A stretch of DNA of 34,221 nt from Spartobacteria bacterium (GTDB lineage: Bacteria; Verrucomicrobiota; Kiritimatiellia; RZYC01), in NCBI GenBank assembly GCA_009929845.1, contig RZZM01000012.1, positions 1-34,221 on the forward strand. The letters run 5' to 3'. Shown in pieces: positions 1 through 14,038 of the stretch (its first letter is position 1; every line of letters starts with the position of its first letter). The notes beneath the pieces are model-generated. The model worked only from the letters and a program-made list of their open reading frames with translations. It was not told where the DNA came from and ran no database searches. The translations under genes were made by a program, and so were the position numbers.

Positions 1-1341
1 CCACGGGCCATATCACCAGCCGAAAACACACCGGGTTGGCTGGTCATGTTCAGGGCGTCCACCCGAATGTTTCCCCGGGCGTCCTTTTCGAGCCCCAACT
101 GGTCAACCAGCCGGTTGGGTCCGGGACCGGTAAAGCCCATCGCCAGGAGTACCAATTCCGCATCCACCGTAAATTCCGTGCCGGGCCTGGCTTTGCAGCC
201 CATGCGCCCGTCGGCGCCTTTCTCCCATTCCACCTCGACACAGCGCAACCCGGTTAGCCTGCCGTCACGGCCCAGGCATTCCGTGGTATTGACGCACCAC
301 CGCCGTTCGCCGCCTTCTTTGTGGCTGCTGGATTCACGCAGCATGAGCGGCCATTCCGGCCAGGGGGTGCTTGCCGAACGGGTTTCCGGCGGTTTGGGCA
401 TGATCTCAAACTGGTACACCTTTTTGGCGCCCTGGCGCAGGGCTGTACCCAGGCAGTCCGAGCCGGTATCACCGCCGCCGATCACTACCACATTTTTGCC
501 TTCGGCGGAAATCTCTCCGGCTGGATCGATCGTCTCACCGCCCACCCGCATATTCTGCTGCACCAGGAAATCCATCGCAAAATGGATTCCGTCCAACTCA
601 CGCCCCGGCACGGTCAGATCACGCGGCGCCTGGGCGCCGCCCGTCAGCAATATCCCTTCAAACCGATTCTGGATGTACCGCAACGAGATATCTTCACCGA
701 CCCGCACGCCGGTTTCAAAAACGACGCCTTCGTCCTTCATCAACTGCACGCGGCGTTCCACTACCCATTTTTCGAGTTTAAATTCGGGGATACCATAGCG
801 CAGCAGTCCGCCGGGGTACTTGTTGTTTTCATAGACCACCACGGGGAACCCCGCGCGATTGAGTACGAACGCGGCGGCCAAACCTGCCGGCCCGGAACCA
901 ATGATGGCCATAGGTTCCGCACGCCGTTCCTTCGGCGGTTCCGGCACGAGGTAACCGCGTTGGAAGCCTTTTCCCACAACCGCCAGTTCGATCTGCCGGA
1001 TGGTTACCGGATCGTCATTGATCCCGAGTACACAGGAGCCTTCACAGGGCGCGGGACAGATGCGTCCCGTAAATTCCGGAAACGGATTCGTATACAGGAG
1101 GATATCCAGCGCTTCCTTCCAACGCTTATTGCGGACATGATCATTGAATTCGGGAATCACGTTAAGCAGTGGACAGCCGCACCCGTGGCAGAACGGTATG
1201 CCGCAATTCATACAGCGCATCGCCTGCTGATAGATATCGTCATCGGTCGCCATCAGTTCAACCGCCTTGAAATCCTGCAGCCGCTGTTCCTTCGGACGAT
1301 AGCCCGGTTCTTTTCGTTTATACGTTAAAAATCCTCGTTCA

Positions 1342-1349
<8 letters not shown>
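1..1349 (-). CDS. gltD: Glutamate synthase (NADPH) small subunit, C-terminus cut by the window edge
   Basis: My minus-strand translation begins MTDERGFLTYKRKEPGYRPKEQRLQDFKAVE, with CMNCGIPFCHGCGCPLLNVIPEFND, GRICPAPCEGSCVLGIND and the GSGPAGLAAA nucleotide-binding motif. Open to base 1. Its start overlaps the gltB stop by 8 nt (ATGACTGA). Confidence 0.95.
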
Positions 1350-5901
<4,552 letters not shown>

Positions 5902-5933
5902 GTGCTTACCTTACTTCACCAGAGAATTCAGCA

Positions 5934-5963
5934 GCGCTCCCGGACACAAGTGCCCGGGAGCGC
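5934..5963 (-). terminator. Strong hairpin between glnN and gltB, possible terminator or attenuator
   Basis: Perfect 10-bp inverted repeat GCGCTCCCGG-N10-CCGGGAGCGC, with no clear U-tract on the minus strand. Confidence 0.45.
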
Positions 5964-5999
5964 GCATTATAGTACTATCATACAGGGCGCTGCGTTCAC

Positions 6000-8102
6000 T
6001 CAGCTCATAAACATCATTTCCGCGTAGGAGGCCAGCGGCCACATATCGTATGGCACCTGCGTTTCCAGATGGTCCACCGCTTCGCGCAGTGTCAACATCG
6101 CCGCGAGCATATCGTCCGTGGACTTCTTTTCAAGCTGGGATTCGAGTTCCTTGATCCCGGCGAAGATCGCCTCGGTCGTGTCACACAGGTCGGCCAGCAG
6201 TTCCTTGCTTCCGGTCATTTCTTTTCCGGCCACGCTGCTTACGGCATCAATGCTGGCGGCCACATCCTGTTGGTAGGCCATCGCCACGGGCACAATCATC
6301 GTCCGCGCGATGTTCAGCGCGCACCGCGTCTCGATAGCGATTACTTCCTCGTATTCCTCGCGGTAGATTTCGTAACGCGATTGCAGTTCGCGCTTCGAAA
6401 GCACCTTGTAGCGCTCGAAGAGTTCAATCGTCTCATCCTTGAGCAGGTAGGCCAGCGCGGCGGGCGTTTTCTTGAGATTGAGCAGCCCACGTTTTTCGGC
6501 CTCGTCCACCCATTCCTGCCGGTAGTTGTCGCCATTGAACAGTACGCGTTTGTGCTTGATGATGATATCCTGCAGGATCGGCTGCAAGGCCTCGCCCAGC
6601 TCCTTGCCGGCGGCCACTTCCGCCTCGAGGGCCGTGCAGATTTCATCCATCGCCGACGCCACAATGGTATTGAGCACCACATTGGCCCCGGCGCAGCTCT
6701 GGTTCGAGCCGACCGCGCGGAATTCAAACTTGTTGCCCGTGAAGGCAAAAGGCGAGGTCCGGTTACGGTCCGTCGCGTCGCGCGGCAGTTCCGGCAGGGA
6801 GGAGACGCCGATTAGAATGGAACCGCCCGACTTGGAACTGGTGGCCTTGCCCTTTTCGATCTGTTCGACCACATCATAAAGCTGTTCGCCCAGGAAGATG
6901 GAGATGATCGCCGGCGGTGCTTCATTGGCGCCCAGGCGATGATCGTTTCCGGCCGTCGCGACTGTCGCGCGCAACAATCCGGCATAGGTATCCACCGCCT
7001 TGATCAACGCGCAAATGATCGTCATGAACTTCGCGTTTTCGTGGGGGCTGTTGCCCGGGGTCAGCCAATTCTTACCGTCCGGACCGGCAATCGCCCAGTT
7101 GTTGTGCTTGCCGGAACCGTTCACGCCCGCAAAGGGCTTTTCGTGCAGCAGACAGACCAGGCCATGCCGGTCGGCGACTTCACGCAGCACCTCCATCGTG
7201 ATCATGTTGTGGTCCACCGCGAGGTTCAACTCCTCAAACATCGGGGCGATTTCAAATTGTGCCGGACAAACCTCGTTGTGCCGCGTCTTCGCGGGAACAC
7301 CCAGACGCCACAATTCGTGGTCCAACTCCGCCATGAACGCCATCACACGGCTTTTGATCGCGCCGAAATAATGATCGTCCAACTGCTGGTGCTTCGCCGG
7401 CTTCATGCCGAAAAGCGTCCGTCCGGTCTGCATCAGGTCCAACCGGCTTTCATAGAACCGCTTGTCGATCAGAAAATACTCCTGCTCCGCGCCCATCGTG
7501 GCCACCGCGCGACCGCCCCCCTCGATACCGAACAGTTTGCCCAGGCGGCAAATCTGTTTGGATACCGCGTCCATGGAACGTAGCAACGGCGTTTTCTTGT
7601 CCAGCGCTTCGCCATTGTACCCGCAGAAGATGGTTGGGATACAGAGGGTCGCCGACCCGCCAAAGTCCTTGATGAACGCCGGACTGGTCGGGTCCCACCC
7701 GGTATATCCGCGCGCCTCAAACGTCGCGCGCAGCCCGCCGGAAGGAAAACTCGACGCATCCGGTTCCCCCTTGATCAGCTCGCTGCTGGAGAACTGGTAG
7801 ATGGCGCCGCCCTCCCGGTCCGGCATCAGAAAAGAGTCATGCTTCTCCGCCGTCGCGCCCGTCAACGGCTGGAACCAATGCGTGTAATGGGTCGCCCCTT
7901 TGCTGAGCGCCCAGGTCTTCATCGCCTCGGCCACCTCTTCAGCAATACTCGCATCCAGCATGTCCCCGTTGCGTATCGTCGCCGCCAGCGACCGGTACGC
8001 CGGTTCGTTCAGGTAATTGCGCATGACCTTCAAACTAAAGACATTTTCACCAAAAATCGACGCGGCATCATCGCCCGTCATCTGTTTATGTGTCGCACTC
8101 AT
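6000..8102 (-). CDS. glnN: Glutamine synthetase type III (GlnN family)
   Basis: 700 aa with GSIII signatures: MGAEQEYFLIDKRFY, HEKPFAGVNGSGKHNNWAI, LGANEAPPAIISIFLGEQL, NRTSPFAFTGNKFEFRAVGSNQS. RBS-like AAAGGAAG upstream. Confidence 0.95.
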   Translation of the reverse strand: MSATHKQMTGDDAASIFGENVFSLKVMRNYLNEPAYRSLAATIRNGDMLDASIAEEVAEAMKTWALSKGATHYTHWFQPLTGATAEKHDSFLMPDREGGAIYQFSSSELIKGEPDASSFPSGGLRATFEARGYTGWDPTSPAFIKDFGGSATLCIPTIFCGYNGEALDKKTPLLRSMDAVSKQICRLGKLFGIEGGGRAVATMGAEQEYFLIDKRFYESRLDLMQTGRTLFGMKPAKHQQLDDHYFGAIKSRVMAFMAELDHELWRLGVPAKTRHNEVCPAQFEIAPMFEELNLAVDHNMITMEVLREVADRHGLVCLLHEKPFAGVNGSGKHNNWAIAGPDGKNWLTPGNSPHENAKFMTIICALIKAVDTYAGLLRATVATAGNDHRLGANEAPPAIISIFLGEQLYDVVEQIEKGKATSSKSGGSILIGVSSLPELPRDATDRNRTSPFAFTGNKFEFRAVGSNQSCAGANVVLNTIVASAMDEICTALEAEVAAGKELGEALQPILQDIIIKHKRVLFNGDNYRQEWVDEAEKRGLLNLKKTPAALAYLLKDETIELFERYKVLSKRELQSRYEIYREEYEEVIAIETRCALNIARTMIVPVAMAYQQDVAASIDAVSSVAGKEMTGSKELLADLCDTTEAIFAGIKELESQLEKKSTDDMLAAMLTLREAVDHLETQVPYDMWPLASYAEMMFMS

Positions 8103-8172
8103 CGTACTTCCTTTCTGTTATTACAAATCTGTCCAGTCCGCCTACGGCTTCTATATCAGCAGTACACTTACA

Positions 8173-8189
8173 TGCAAACACCGTGCCAA
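8173..8189 (-). promoter_or_regulatory. Sigma-54 (RpoN) -24/-12 promoter for glnN
   Basis: Minus strand reads T-TGGCACG-GTGT-TTGCA, a full match to TGGCACG-N4-TTGCA, about 70 bp upstream of the glnN ATG. Confidence 0.85.
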
Positions 8190-8258
8190 CTTTTTATAAA
8201 AATATTTAAATGTTTGCATAGCAACATAATATAAATTCCACGCCAGAAGATTACCGCT

Positions 8259-8276
8259 TTTACGGCAAGCCGTAAA
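8259..8276. promoter_or_regulatory. Palindrome in the position of an upstream activator site for the sigma-54 promoter
   Basis: TTTACGGC-AA-GCCGTAAA, a perfect 8-bp inverted repeat about 80 bp upstream of the -24 element. AT-rich DNA lies between the two. Confidence 0.5.
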
Positions 8277-8359
8277 TACATTTTTGTATGTTTCTGCCCG
8301 ATATACCTACAAAATTGGCAAATTCTCAATAACATTTCCATCTGATCGGGTATGTCGTA

Positions 8360-8560
8360 TCCTCTGCGGTTGGGGTGACCGGGGCTCTGACGGGGAGGAA
8401 GCTGGAAATTATCAAGCCGCTCAAGCTTGAGCAGCATCGCCCGCGCAGCCATGTCCTTCACACGCCCCTTCTCGTTACGCCAGCCCCATCGCTCGCACAG
8501 CTCCCATAAGCCCAATGTCCAATGCCGTAACACAACGCCCTTGTATGTGGCGGAGGCCAT
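8360..8560 (-). pseudogene. Truncated DruA/DUF4338-like N-terminal fragment
   Basis: MASATYKGVVLRHWTLGLWELCERWGWRNEKGRVKDMAARAMLLKLERLDNFQLPPRQSPGHPNRRG resembles the DUF4338 N-terminus (LCExWGWRxxxGxxKDMAxRxxLLKLExxGxxxLPP). The rest of the family domain is absent. Confidence 0.6.
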
Positions 8561-8662
8561 AATGAGAATTGCTGGGGATAAAACTTGACGCCTCCACAAG
8601 GAAATATTACACGAAAAAATGGCGACACGCGGCAAAAGGCCAGTGCACAGGGACAAGGAATT

Positions 8663-9748
8663 ATGACAGAAGATTTACAATCGGCGCGGCGCACGCGCCT
8701 GCGACAGAAAATATTGCTTTGCATTGCCAGCATCTTGTTGGTGCTTTTCATGGCGATACTACTGGGTGAATTGTACTGCCGGAACCGGTATGGAATGCTC
8801 AACGACATCCTCAATGGACAGGCAAATAAAGGGGATTACTTTATGTATGACTCCGAACTGGGATGGAAGGGCAGACCGAATGTCTCGGGTTTGCATGTTA
8901 GCGGATCGCATATAACGCATAATGACAGGGGATATCGTGACACACCCTGGGATATTGACACAACGAAGAAAAGGGTGCTGTTGTTGGGCGACTCTAATAT
9001 GTGGGGGTATGGGGTCGAGGATGATGAGCATCCCGCGGCATTGCTGAATGAAAAGCCCCCCCATATACGCTGGTTTAATGCCGGAATGAACGGATACGGG
9101 ACGGATCAGCAATACCTCACATTCTTGCGGATTGCCCCGGAACTGAAACCGGATTGGACAGTGTTGGTTGTATGCGGAAATGATCGGAAAGAGAATCAGC
9201 ACCGACGGATCCGGGGCTATGACAAACCCTATTTTTCAATTAATGAAGGCGCGCTTGTGTTATCCAACGTCCCGGTGCCCAAACCGGAAATTGACCACGA
9301 TCTGCCCCTAGCAACCCGGGCGTTCAAGAAAGTCCACTCCTATCTGCTATATCATATCGCACAGGCGATTGACAGCCGCGCCAATACAGAAGCAAACCAG
9401 CTTGTTCGGGATACAGAAGACCCGACCGAGTTGATCGTCAAGGCGTTATATGATGCCGCCGAAGGACGGTTGCTGGTCTGCCCCATGGTGGCGGACCGGC
9501 AACTGCTCGGTTTCTGCCGTGAAGCCGGCATCCCTGTTGCGGATATGAGCGCGACGGACGCCGCGCAACCAGGACCGCTGCAGTATCCGGGAGGCGCCCC
9601 GAAGCACGGGCACTGGACCCCGGAAGGGAATCGGGTGGCTGCGGAATTCATTTTTTCTTCACTACGCCCTTATCTGTTCAGTGAAGATGCCGATACAGAT
9701 AAACCCGCCGGTACAGATCATACAGATCGTAAAACCCCTCCACTTTAA
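8663..9748 (+). CDS. SGNH/GDSL hydrolase-like membrane-anchored protein, probably polysaccharide modification
   Basis: N-terminal TM segment; VLLLGDSNMWGYGVEDDE (block I GDS), NAGMNGYGTDQQYL and a C-terminal HWTPEGNRVAAEFI block. ATG at 8663 preceded by AAGGAA; the ORF extension to 8585 is less likely. Confidence 0.75.
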   Translation: MTEDLQSARRTRLRQKILLCIASILLVLFMAILLGELYCRNRYGMLNDILNGQANKGDYFMYDSELGWKGRPNVSGLHVSGSHITHNDRGYRDTPWDIDTTKKRVLLLGDSNMWGYGVEDDEHPAALLNEKPPHIRWFNAGMNGYGTDQQYLTFLRIAPELKPDWTVLVVCGNDRKENQHRRIRGYDKPYFSINEGALVLSNVPVPKPEIDHDLPLATRAFKKVHSYLLYHIAQAIDSRANTEANQLVRDTEDPTELIVKALYDAAEGRLLVCPMVADRQLLGFCREAGIPVADMSATDAAQPGPLQYPGGAPKHGHWTPEGNRVAAEFIFSSLRPYLFSEDADTDKPAGTDHTDRKTPPL

Positions 9749-10568
9749 GGGCAAAATTCGTCCCTGCGTCCTTTTCGTAGACGGTCAGTCGTGGAAGCGA
9801 AAAAAGGTTTTCGCTTTTTCGAATAGAGCGGGCGGCGGTAGTCATCGCCGTGTGCAATCCAGCGGCTTGACACAACGCCATGTCCCGCTCAGTAAAGTCT
9901 TTCTTTGCGCCATACGGGTAAGAAAAGTGGGTTACGGACCGTTCAATAACCGACACAAGCGCACGTATGGAATCGCGAATCTCTGCATCAGCGGTCTCCG
10001 CGGGCAGGCGCGCAAGTCGTTGATGCGTGACCGTATGCGCCCCTATGCTCATTCCCTCCGTCGCTGCGAGTTCTTTAATCTGCGCAGAAGACATAGGCAT
10101 ATAATACTTAACGGCGGTTGATTTGTCGCACGTGATCCAGGGAAAGGGCGTCGCCGAGTCAATATAGGCGGTTGAAATGAATATACAAGCCTTGAGCCCT
10201 GCGTCCCGCAGAATGGGCAGGGCATACTCATACGTGTTCCGATAGCCGTCATCGAAGGTCAATAAGACCTTCTTTCGTGAAGACGGAGTGCGGATCACCT
10301 GCGCTATATCCTCTGGGCTGATGGTCTCATACCCATTGTCAACCAGCCAACGCATCTGCGCCCTGAATATATTCAGCGTAATATTAAAACGGCCATTGTG
10401 CTCCGTTGCGGGATCAGGACAGATACTGTGGTAGAGCAATATTGTTAACCGCGGGCGAGGGAGAGGAAGCCGTGCGACCCATTGAGCCCACATCCCATAA
10501 CTCGGGTAAGGCCGGAAGAAATCAGGATTCCGCCTTGCCCCTTCCCGATCAGGTCGCGTTTTCACCAC
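9678..10568 (-). CDS. Polysaccharide deacetylase (NodB/CE4 family)
   Basis: LTILLYHSI, LLTFDDGYRNTYEYALPIL, IGAHTVTHQRLA, FSYPYG motifs. AGGAGG upstream. Confidence 0.9.
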   Translation of the reverse strand: MVKTRPDREGARRNPDFFRPYPSYGMWAQWVARLPLPRPRLTILLYHSICPDPATEHNGRFNITLNIFRAQMRWLVDNGYETISPEDIAQVIRTPSSRKKVLLTFDDGYRNTYEYALPILRDAGLKACIFISTAYIDSATPFPWITCDKSTAVKYYMPMSSAQIKELAATEGMSIGAHTVTHQRLARLPAETADAEIRDSIRALVSVIERSVTHFSYPYGAKKDFTERDMALCQAAGLHTAMTTAARSIRKSENLFSLPRLTVYEKDAGTNFALKVEGFYDLYDLYRRVYLYRHLH

Positions 10569-10624
10569 TATAAGGCCTCCTGTTTATGCCCGAATGCTGC
10601 ATCGCTGAACGAGTAAAACGCCCG

Positions 10625-11449
10625 TTATGCATCCATGGATTTCACGACCTTGACAATGTAGCCTGAGGCCATAAACATGGACATGCTGCTCCGGTGCAAT
10701 TTCTCCAGCTTTACCGCCATCTGTGTCCCTTTCCCGCCCAACAGGTATTCGAAAGGCGCAGGAAGAATGTAGTAATGGAAGTAGGCCTGGGCCACTTTTT
10801 TAAAGCCGATGGCCGCAAGCGTCCGGCAAAAGGCGTTGGGGGCATGTTTCTTATACCAGATGCCATCCCGGAACTTCTTGTCGAGATATGCCTTCCCTCC
10901 ATACAATCCAAATTTCGCCAACATCGCTCGTATGTTTTTGCGCAGTGGAATGAATGCATCCCATAAGCGAAACAAGCACATTTTATTGCGGATTGAGATA
11001 ACCAGTGTGCCGCCAGGCTTGAGAACCCGCCATAACTCCGACAGTGCCTTGTCATCTTCCCTGAGATACTCGACAACGCCTATGCAGGCAAGGGAGTCAA
11101 ACTGATGGTCCTCAAAGGGAAGCTTCTCTATGTCCCCCTGAAGAAAATGTGGTTGCGAGGCGTCAAGTCCTGCGTCCGAAATATTCTTTTTCGCTCGCTC
11201 CAGCATCTCTGGAGAAATATCCATACCTGTAATATCCCAGCCCTTTTTCAACAAAGGTATAATCGTGTATCCGGGGCCACAACCCACATCAAGATGCTTG
11301 CAGGGTCCATCCCCCAGCATCTCGATAATATAGCGCAAACGGTATTCTTGCATGGGATAATGCTTCATATCGTGCCGCTGATGCTCGTATGTCGGCGCTT
11401 CACATGTCCAAAATTCCGCTAAGCCATCCGGATTAAGTGGTTTACTCAT
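10625..11449 (-). CDS. Class I SAM-dependent methyltransferase
   Basis: KHLDVGCGPGYTIIPLLKKGWDITGMDISPEML, LPFEDHQFDSLACIGVVEYL. Start placed at MSKPLNPDG (RBS AAAGGAAACAGG). Confidence 0.9.
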   Translation of the reverse strand: MSKPLNPDGLAEFWTCEAPTYEHQRHDMKHYPMQEYRLRYIIEMLGDGPCKHLDVGCGPGYTIIPLLKKGWDITGMDISPEMLERAKKNISDAGLDASQPHFLQGDIEKLPFEDHQFDSLACIGVVEYLREDDKALSELWRVLKPGGTLVISIRNKMCLFRLWDAFIPLRKNIRAMLAKFGLYGGKAYLDKKFRDGIWYKKHAPNAFCRTLAAIGFKKVAQAYFHYYILPAPFEYLLGGKGTQMAVKLEKLHRSSMSMFMASGYIVKVVKSMDA

Positions 11450-11545
11450 GGTGCCTGTTTCCTTTCGTCTTTTCGTCAAAAATGTGCCTTTCGTGCGGGG
11501 GAGTCTATCGGTGAAGGGGGAAATGTCAAATCTTGTTGTCGACTT

Positions 11546-13030
11546 TTATTTGCCCCGCCTGATCGCCTTCAATTCATTAATGGTCCACAGGCGGACCAGC
11601 AATCCGCATGCAAGAAAGGCCAAACACGCCAACGGCAATTCCACCAGTGAAAAGTGTCCGATTGCCCGACGCATCAACAGGGCCGTCCCCGCCATCGCCA
11701 GTGCGCTTACCGCCAGGCGACCAATGCGCAGTTCCGCCAGCTTGAAGTACGGGAGCAGACGACTCATTGCCATCGTGCATGTCAACAGGGCCACATAGGA
11801 TACCGTGGTCGCCAGGGCCGCGCCCTCAATGCCCATTTGCCTGACCAACACAACATTCAGAAAAAGATTGAGTACAGATGCCGCCAGGATGGAATTACCG
11901 ACGCGCAGAGTTTTTCCGTCCAGCGAAATGGCAAATTGGAAAATACTGGTGAAAGCAATAACCGGCACAACCGGCGCCATGACCGGAAATACAACGGAGG
12001 AATGGCTGAAGGAGCTGCCGGCAAGTATCTCCACGATATCCTTGCCCCACAGCAACAGTCCGACCATCAGCGGAATACTGGTCAATAGCGAAAGACGCAG
12101 CGTCATATGAAAATGCTCGGAGGCTTTGCCCGTACACCCCGGTTGCCCCCGCGTCACATTCGCATTCCAGGCTTCAGAGATGTGCGGCAACATGAACTCC
12201 AGGAAGTAACTGGTTTCCGCGGCAAAAAACACCAGCGTGGCGGCCACGGTGTAAAGCGCCACCTCTTCGGCGCCAATAACGGCCAGGATCACAAAGCGGT
12301 CGGCCAGCCGGAACAGCGCCAGCGCAAAATAACGCGGCAGCATGGGTACCCCATAGCGCAATCCGTCACGCATAACCTGTAGGCGCGGGGTGGCGAAAAT
12401 GCTCTTCCCGATTTTGACCATTACGATCCATGCGGTTAACCCAAGCGTAATAGCCAATCCCAGGACCCAGAGCCAGGCCATCATCTCCACGCTGTTGTTC
12501 CCCAAAAGAATGACCGGCAGGGCCAGGAACAACCACAGGCAGGTCATGGAAAAATTCAATACCCGGTACCGGACAAATTCACCCACCGCCAGAATATAGC
12601 CCTGCCCCAGATTGGCCAACGCGTACAGCAGGATGTACACCGCTCCGCTCAGAATGAGCAGGGACGAAAAATCGGCGGTAAGGCTTGGGACCGTATGTCC
12701 GGCGACCACAAAAGCCACTCCGATCAGAGCGCTCACGGACAGGGTCAACACAAAACAGGATACCAGGTACCCCCCCTGCTCGTCTTTTGTTTTGCCGGGC
12801 AGGACATAGATCAGGAACTGACGCAATCCCAGCGCGCCCACAAATCCCAACGACGCGGCAGCGATGCTCAACAAACTGAACAGTCCATAATCCGCCTTCG
12901 CGAGCGAACGGGTAAGAATGGCCATCCGTACCGGGGCAATGAGTACAGTCAGCAAGACAAACCCCATCGATATCCACCCCTGCAGGGCGATTCTGCTGCT
13001 GCTCGATTTTTCTTCCGAATCGTCTGTCAT
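11546..13030 (-). CDS. Polysaccharide flippase / oligosaccharide transporter (Wzx-like)
   Basis: 494 aa polytopic protein, about 12-14 hydrophobic segments, MATE/MOP-like N-terminus (ALQGWISMGFVLLTVLIAPVRMAILTRSLAKADYGLFSLLSIAA). Start overlaps the upstream gene's stop (ATGA). Confidence 0.85.
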   Translation of the reverse strand: MTDDSEEKSSSSRIALQGWISMGFVLLTVLIAPVRMAILTRSLAKADYGLFSLLSIAAASLGFVGALGLRQFLIYVLPGKTKDEQGGYLVSCFVLTLSVSALIGVAFVVAGHTVPSLTADFSSLLILSGAVYILLYALANLGQGYILAVGEFVRYRVLNFSMTCLWLFLALPVILLGNNSVEMMAWLWVLGLAITLGLTAWIVMVKIGKSIFATPRLQVMRDGLRYGVPMLPRYFALALFRLADRFVILAVIGAEEVALYTVAATLVFFAAETSYFLEFMLPHISEAWNANVTRGQPGCTGKASEHFHMTLRLSLLTSIPLMVGLLLWGKDIVEILAGSSFSHSSVVFPVMAPVVPVIAFTSIFQFAISLDGKTLRVGNSILAASVLNLFLNVVLVRQMGIEGAALATTVSYVALLTCTMAMSRLLPYFKLAELRIGRLAVSALAMAGTALLMRRAIGHFSLVELPLACLAFLACGLLVRLWTINELKAIRRGK

Positions 13031-13932
13031 TTATTGATATCCGGATTTTCCAGCAATGATTTCACGCCCCCGGCAATGGCCGTGCGACGCAGAAAATAGA
13101 ACACCCATATGGCCGGCCACACATGAAGATATTTGCGCCAGGACGGATTCTCGACAAAGACCCGGGTCGCCTGCTGCACGGCCTTGAACGGCGTCCACGC
13201 CAAAAATAACCACGGAAAGCGCCAAAGCTTCTTCCGGGTCTGCCAGTCATAAAAGTCCGGATGGCGCTCAATGAGCGCGACGCCGGCGCGTCCGTAAATG
13301 CCCGCATGACGACAGAGCCATTTAAAGGTCCCCTCGTCGGGCAGATGATCGACGACACTCCGGGGTTCAAAATATATGCGGTGACCAGCCTTCAAGAGCT
13401 TAATGGCCAAATCGTTGTCCTGTCCGCCCCGAAACGTCTCGTCAAACCCACCCAGGTCAAGGAGCACATCCTTCCAAAGCCCCATGTTGCCGCCACCCAC
13501 CCGGTTGTCCACTTCGCCGGCGGGGGTTTCCGGGGAGAGGTTGTGCAAAATGGCCATGTTGTCACCGGTTACCCAGTAGTTGGTCTTCGGGAAATCAAAC
13601 GCGCCGCCAACCATCTTGTACCCCTCGTCCAACCGCTTGCCCATCACCTCAATCCAATCGGCATTGCATCGGCAGTCCGCGTCGGTGAACAACAAAAAAC
13701 GCCCCTGCGACTCCCGTATGCCGATATTGCGGTTCGCCCCCGCGGAAAGCGGCGTCTCCGTCTCAATAAAACGGATGTCATCGCGCTGCTGACACAAGCC
13801 GCTGTCATCACGTCCAATCACAATGACCTCATAGGCATAGTCGGTCTGCTGGGCCGCCAAACTATCCAATGTCGTTGTTATCAACGACGAATTGACATTT
13901 GGGATAATGACCGAAATATCAATGGTTTTCAT
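13027..13932 (-). CDS. Glycosyltransferase family 2
   Basis: ISVIIPNVNSSLITTTLDSLAAQ, GANRNIGIRESQGRFLLFTDADCR, GGFDETFRGGQDNDLAIKLLKAGHRI. Confidence 0.92.
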   Translation of the reverse strand: MKTIDISVIIPNVNSSLITTTLDSLAAQQTDYAYEVIVIGRDDSGLCQQRDDIRFIETETPLSAGANRNIGIRESQGRFLLFTDADCRCNADWIEVMGKRLDEGYKMVGGAFDFPKTNYWVTGDNMAILHNLSPETPAGEVDNRVGGGNMGLWKDVLLDLGGFDETFRGGQDNDLAIKLLKAGHRIYFEPRSVVDHLPDEGTFKWLCRHAGIYGRAGVALIERHPDFYDWQTRKKLWRFPWLFLAWTPFKAVQQATRVFVENPSWRKYLHVWPAIWVFYFLRRTAIAGGVKSLLENPDINK

Positions 13933-14038
13933 ATAAATAATCCTCTAAAAAATGCTTTTTTGATGTCGAAGGCTACTCTATGCCACGATTTTTTCCGTTT
14001 GTCTCTAAAAATCGGAAACCCGCAACCCTTCGCCTATC

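Noticed and set aside
8168-8656. 162-aa minus ORF as an intact gene
   Set aside because: Only about 67 residues resemble DUF4338. The rest overlaps the sigma-54 promoter/UAS region and the SGNH leader, so I treat it as a remnant.
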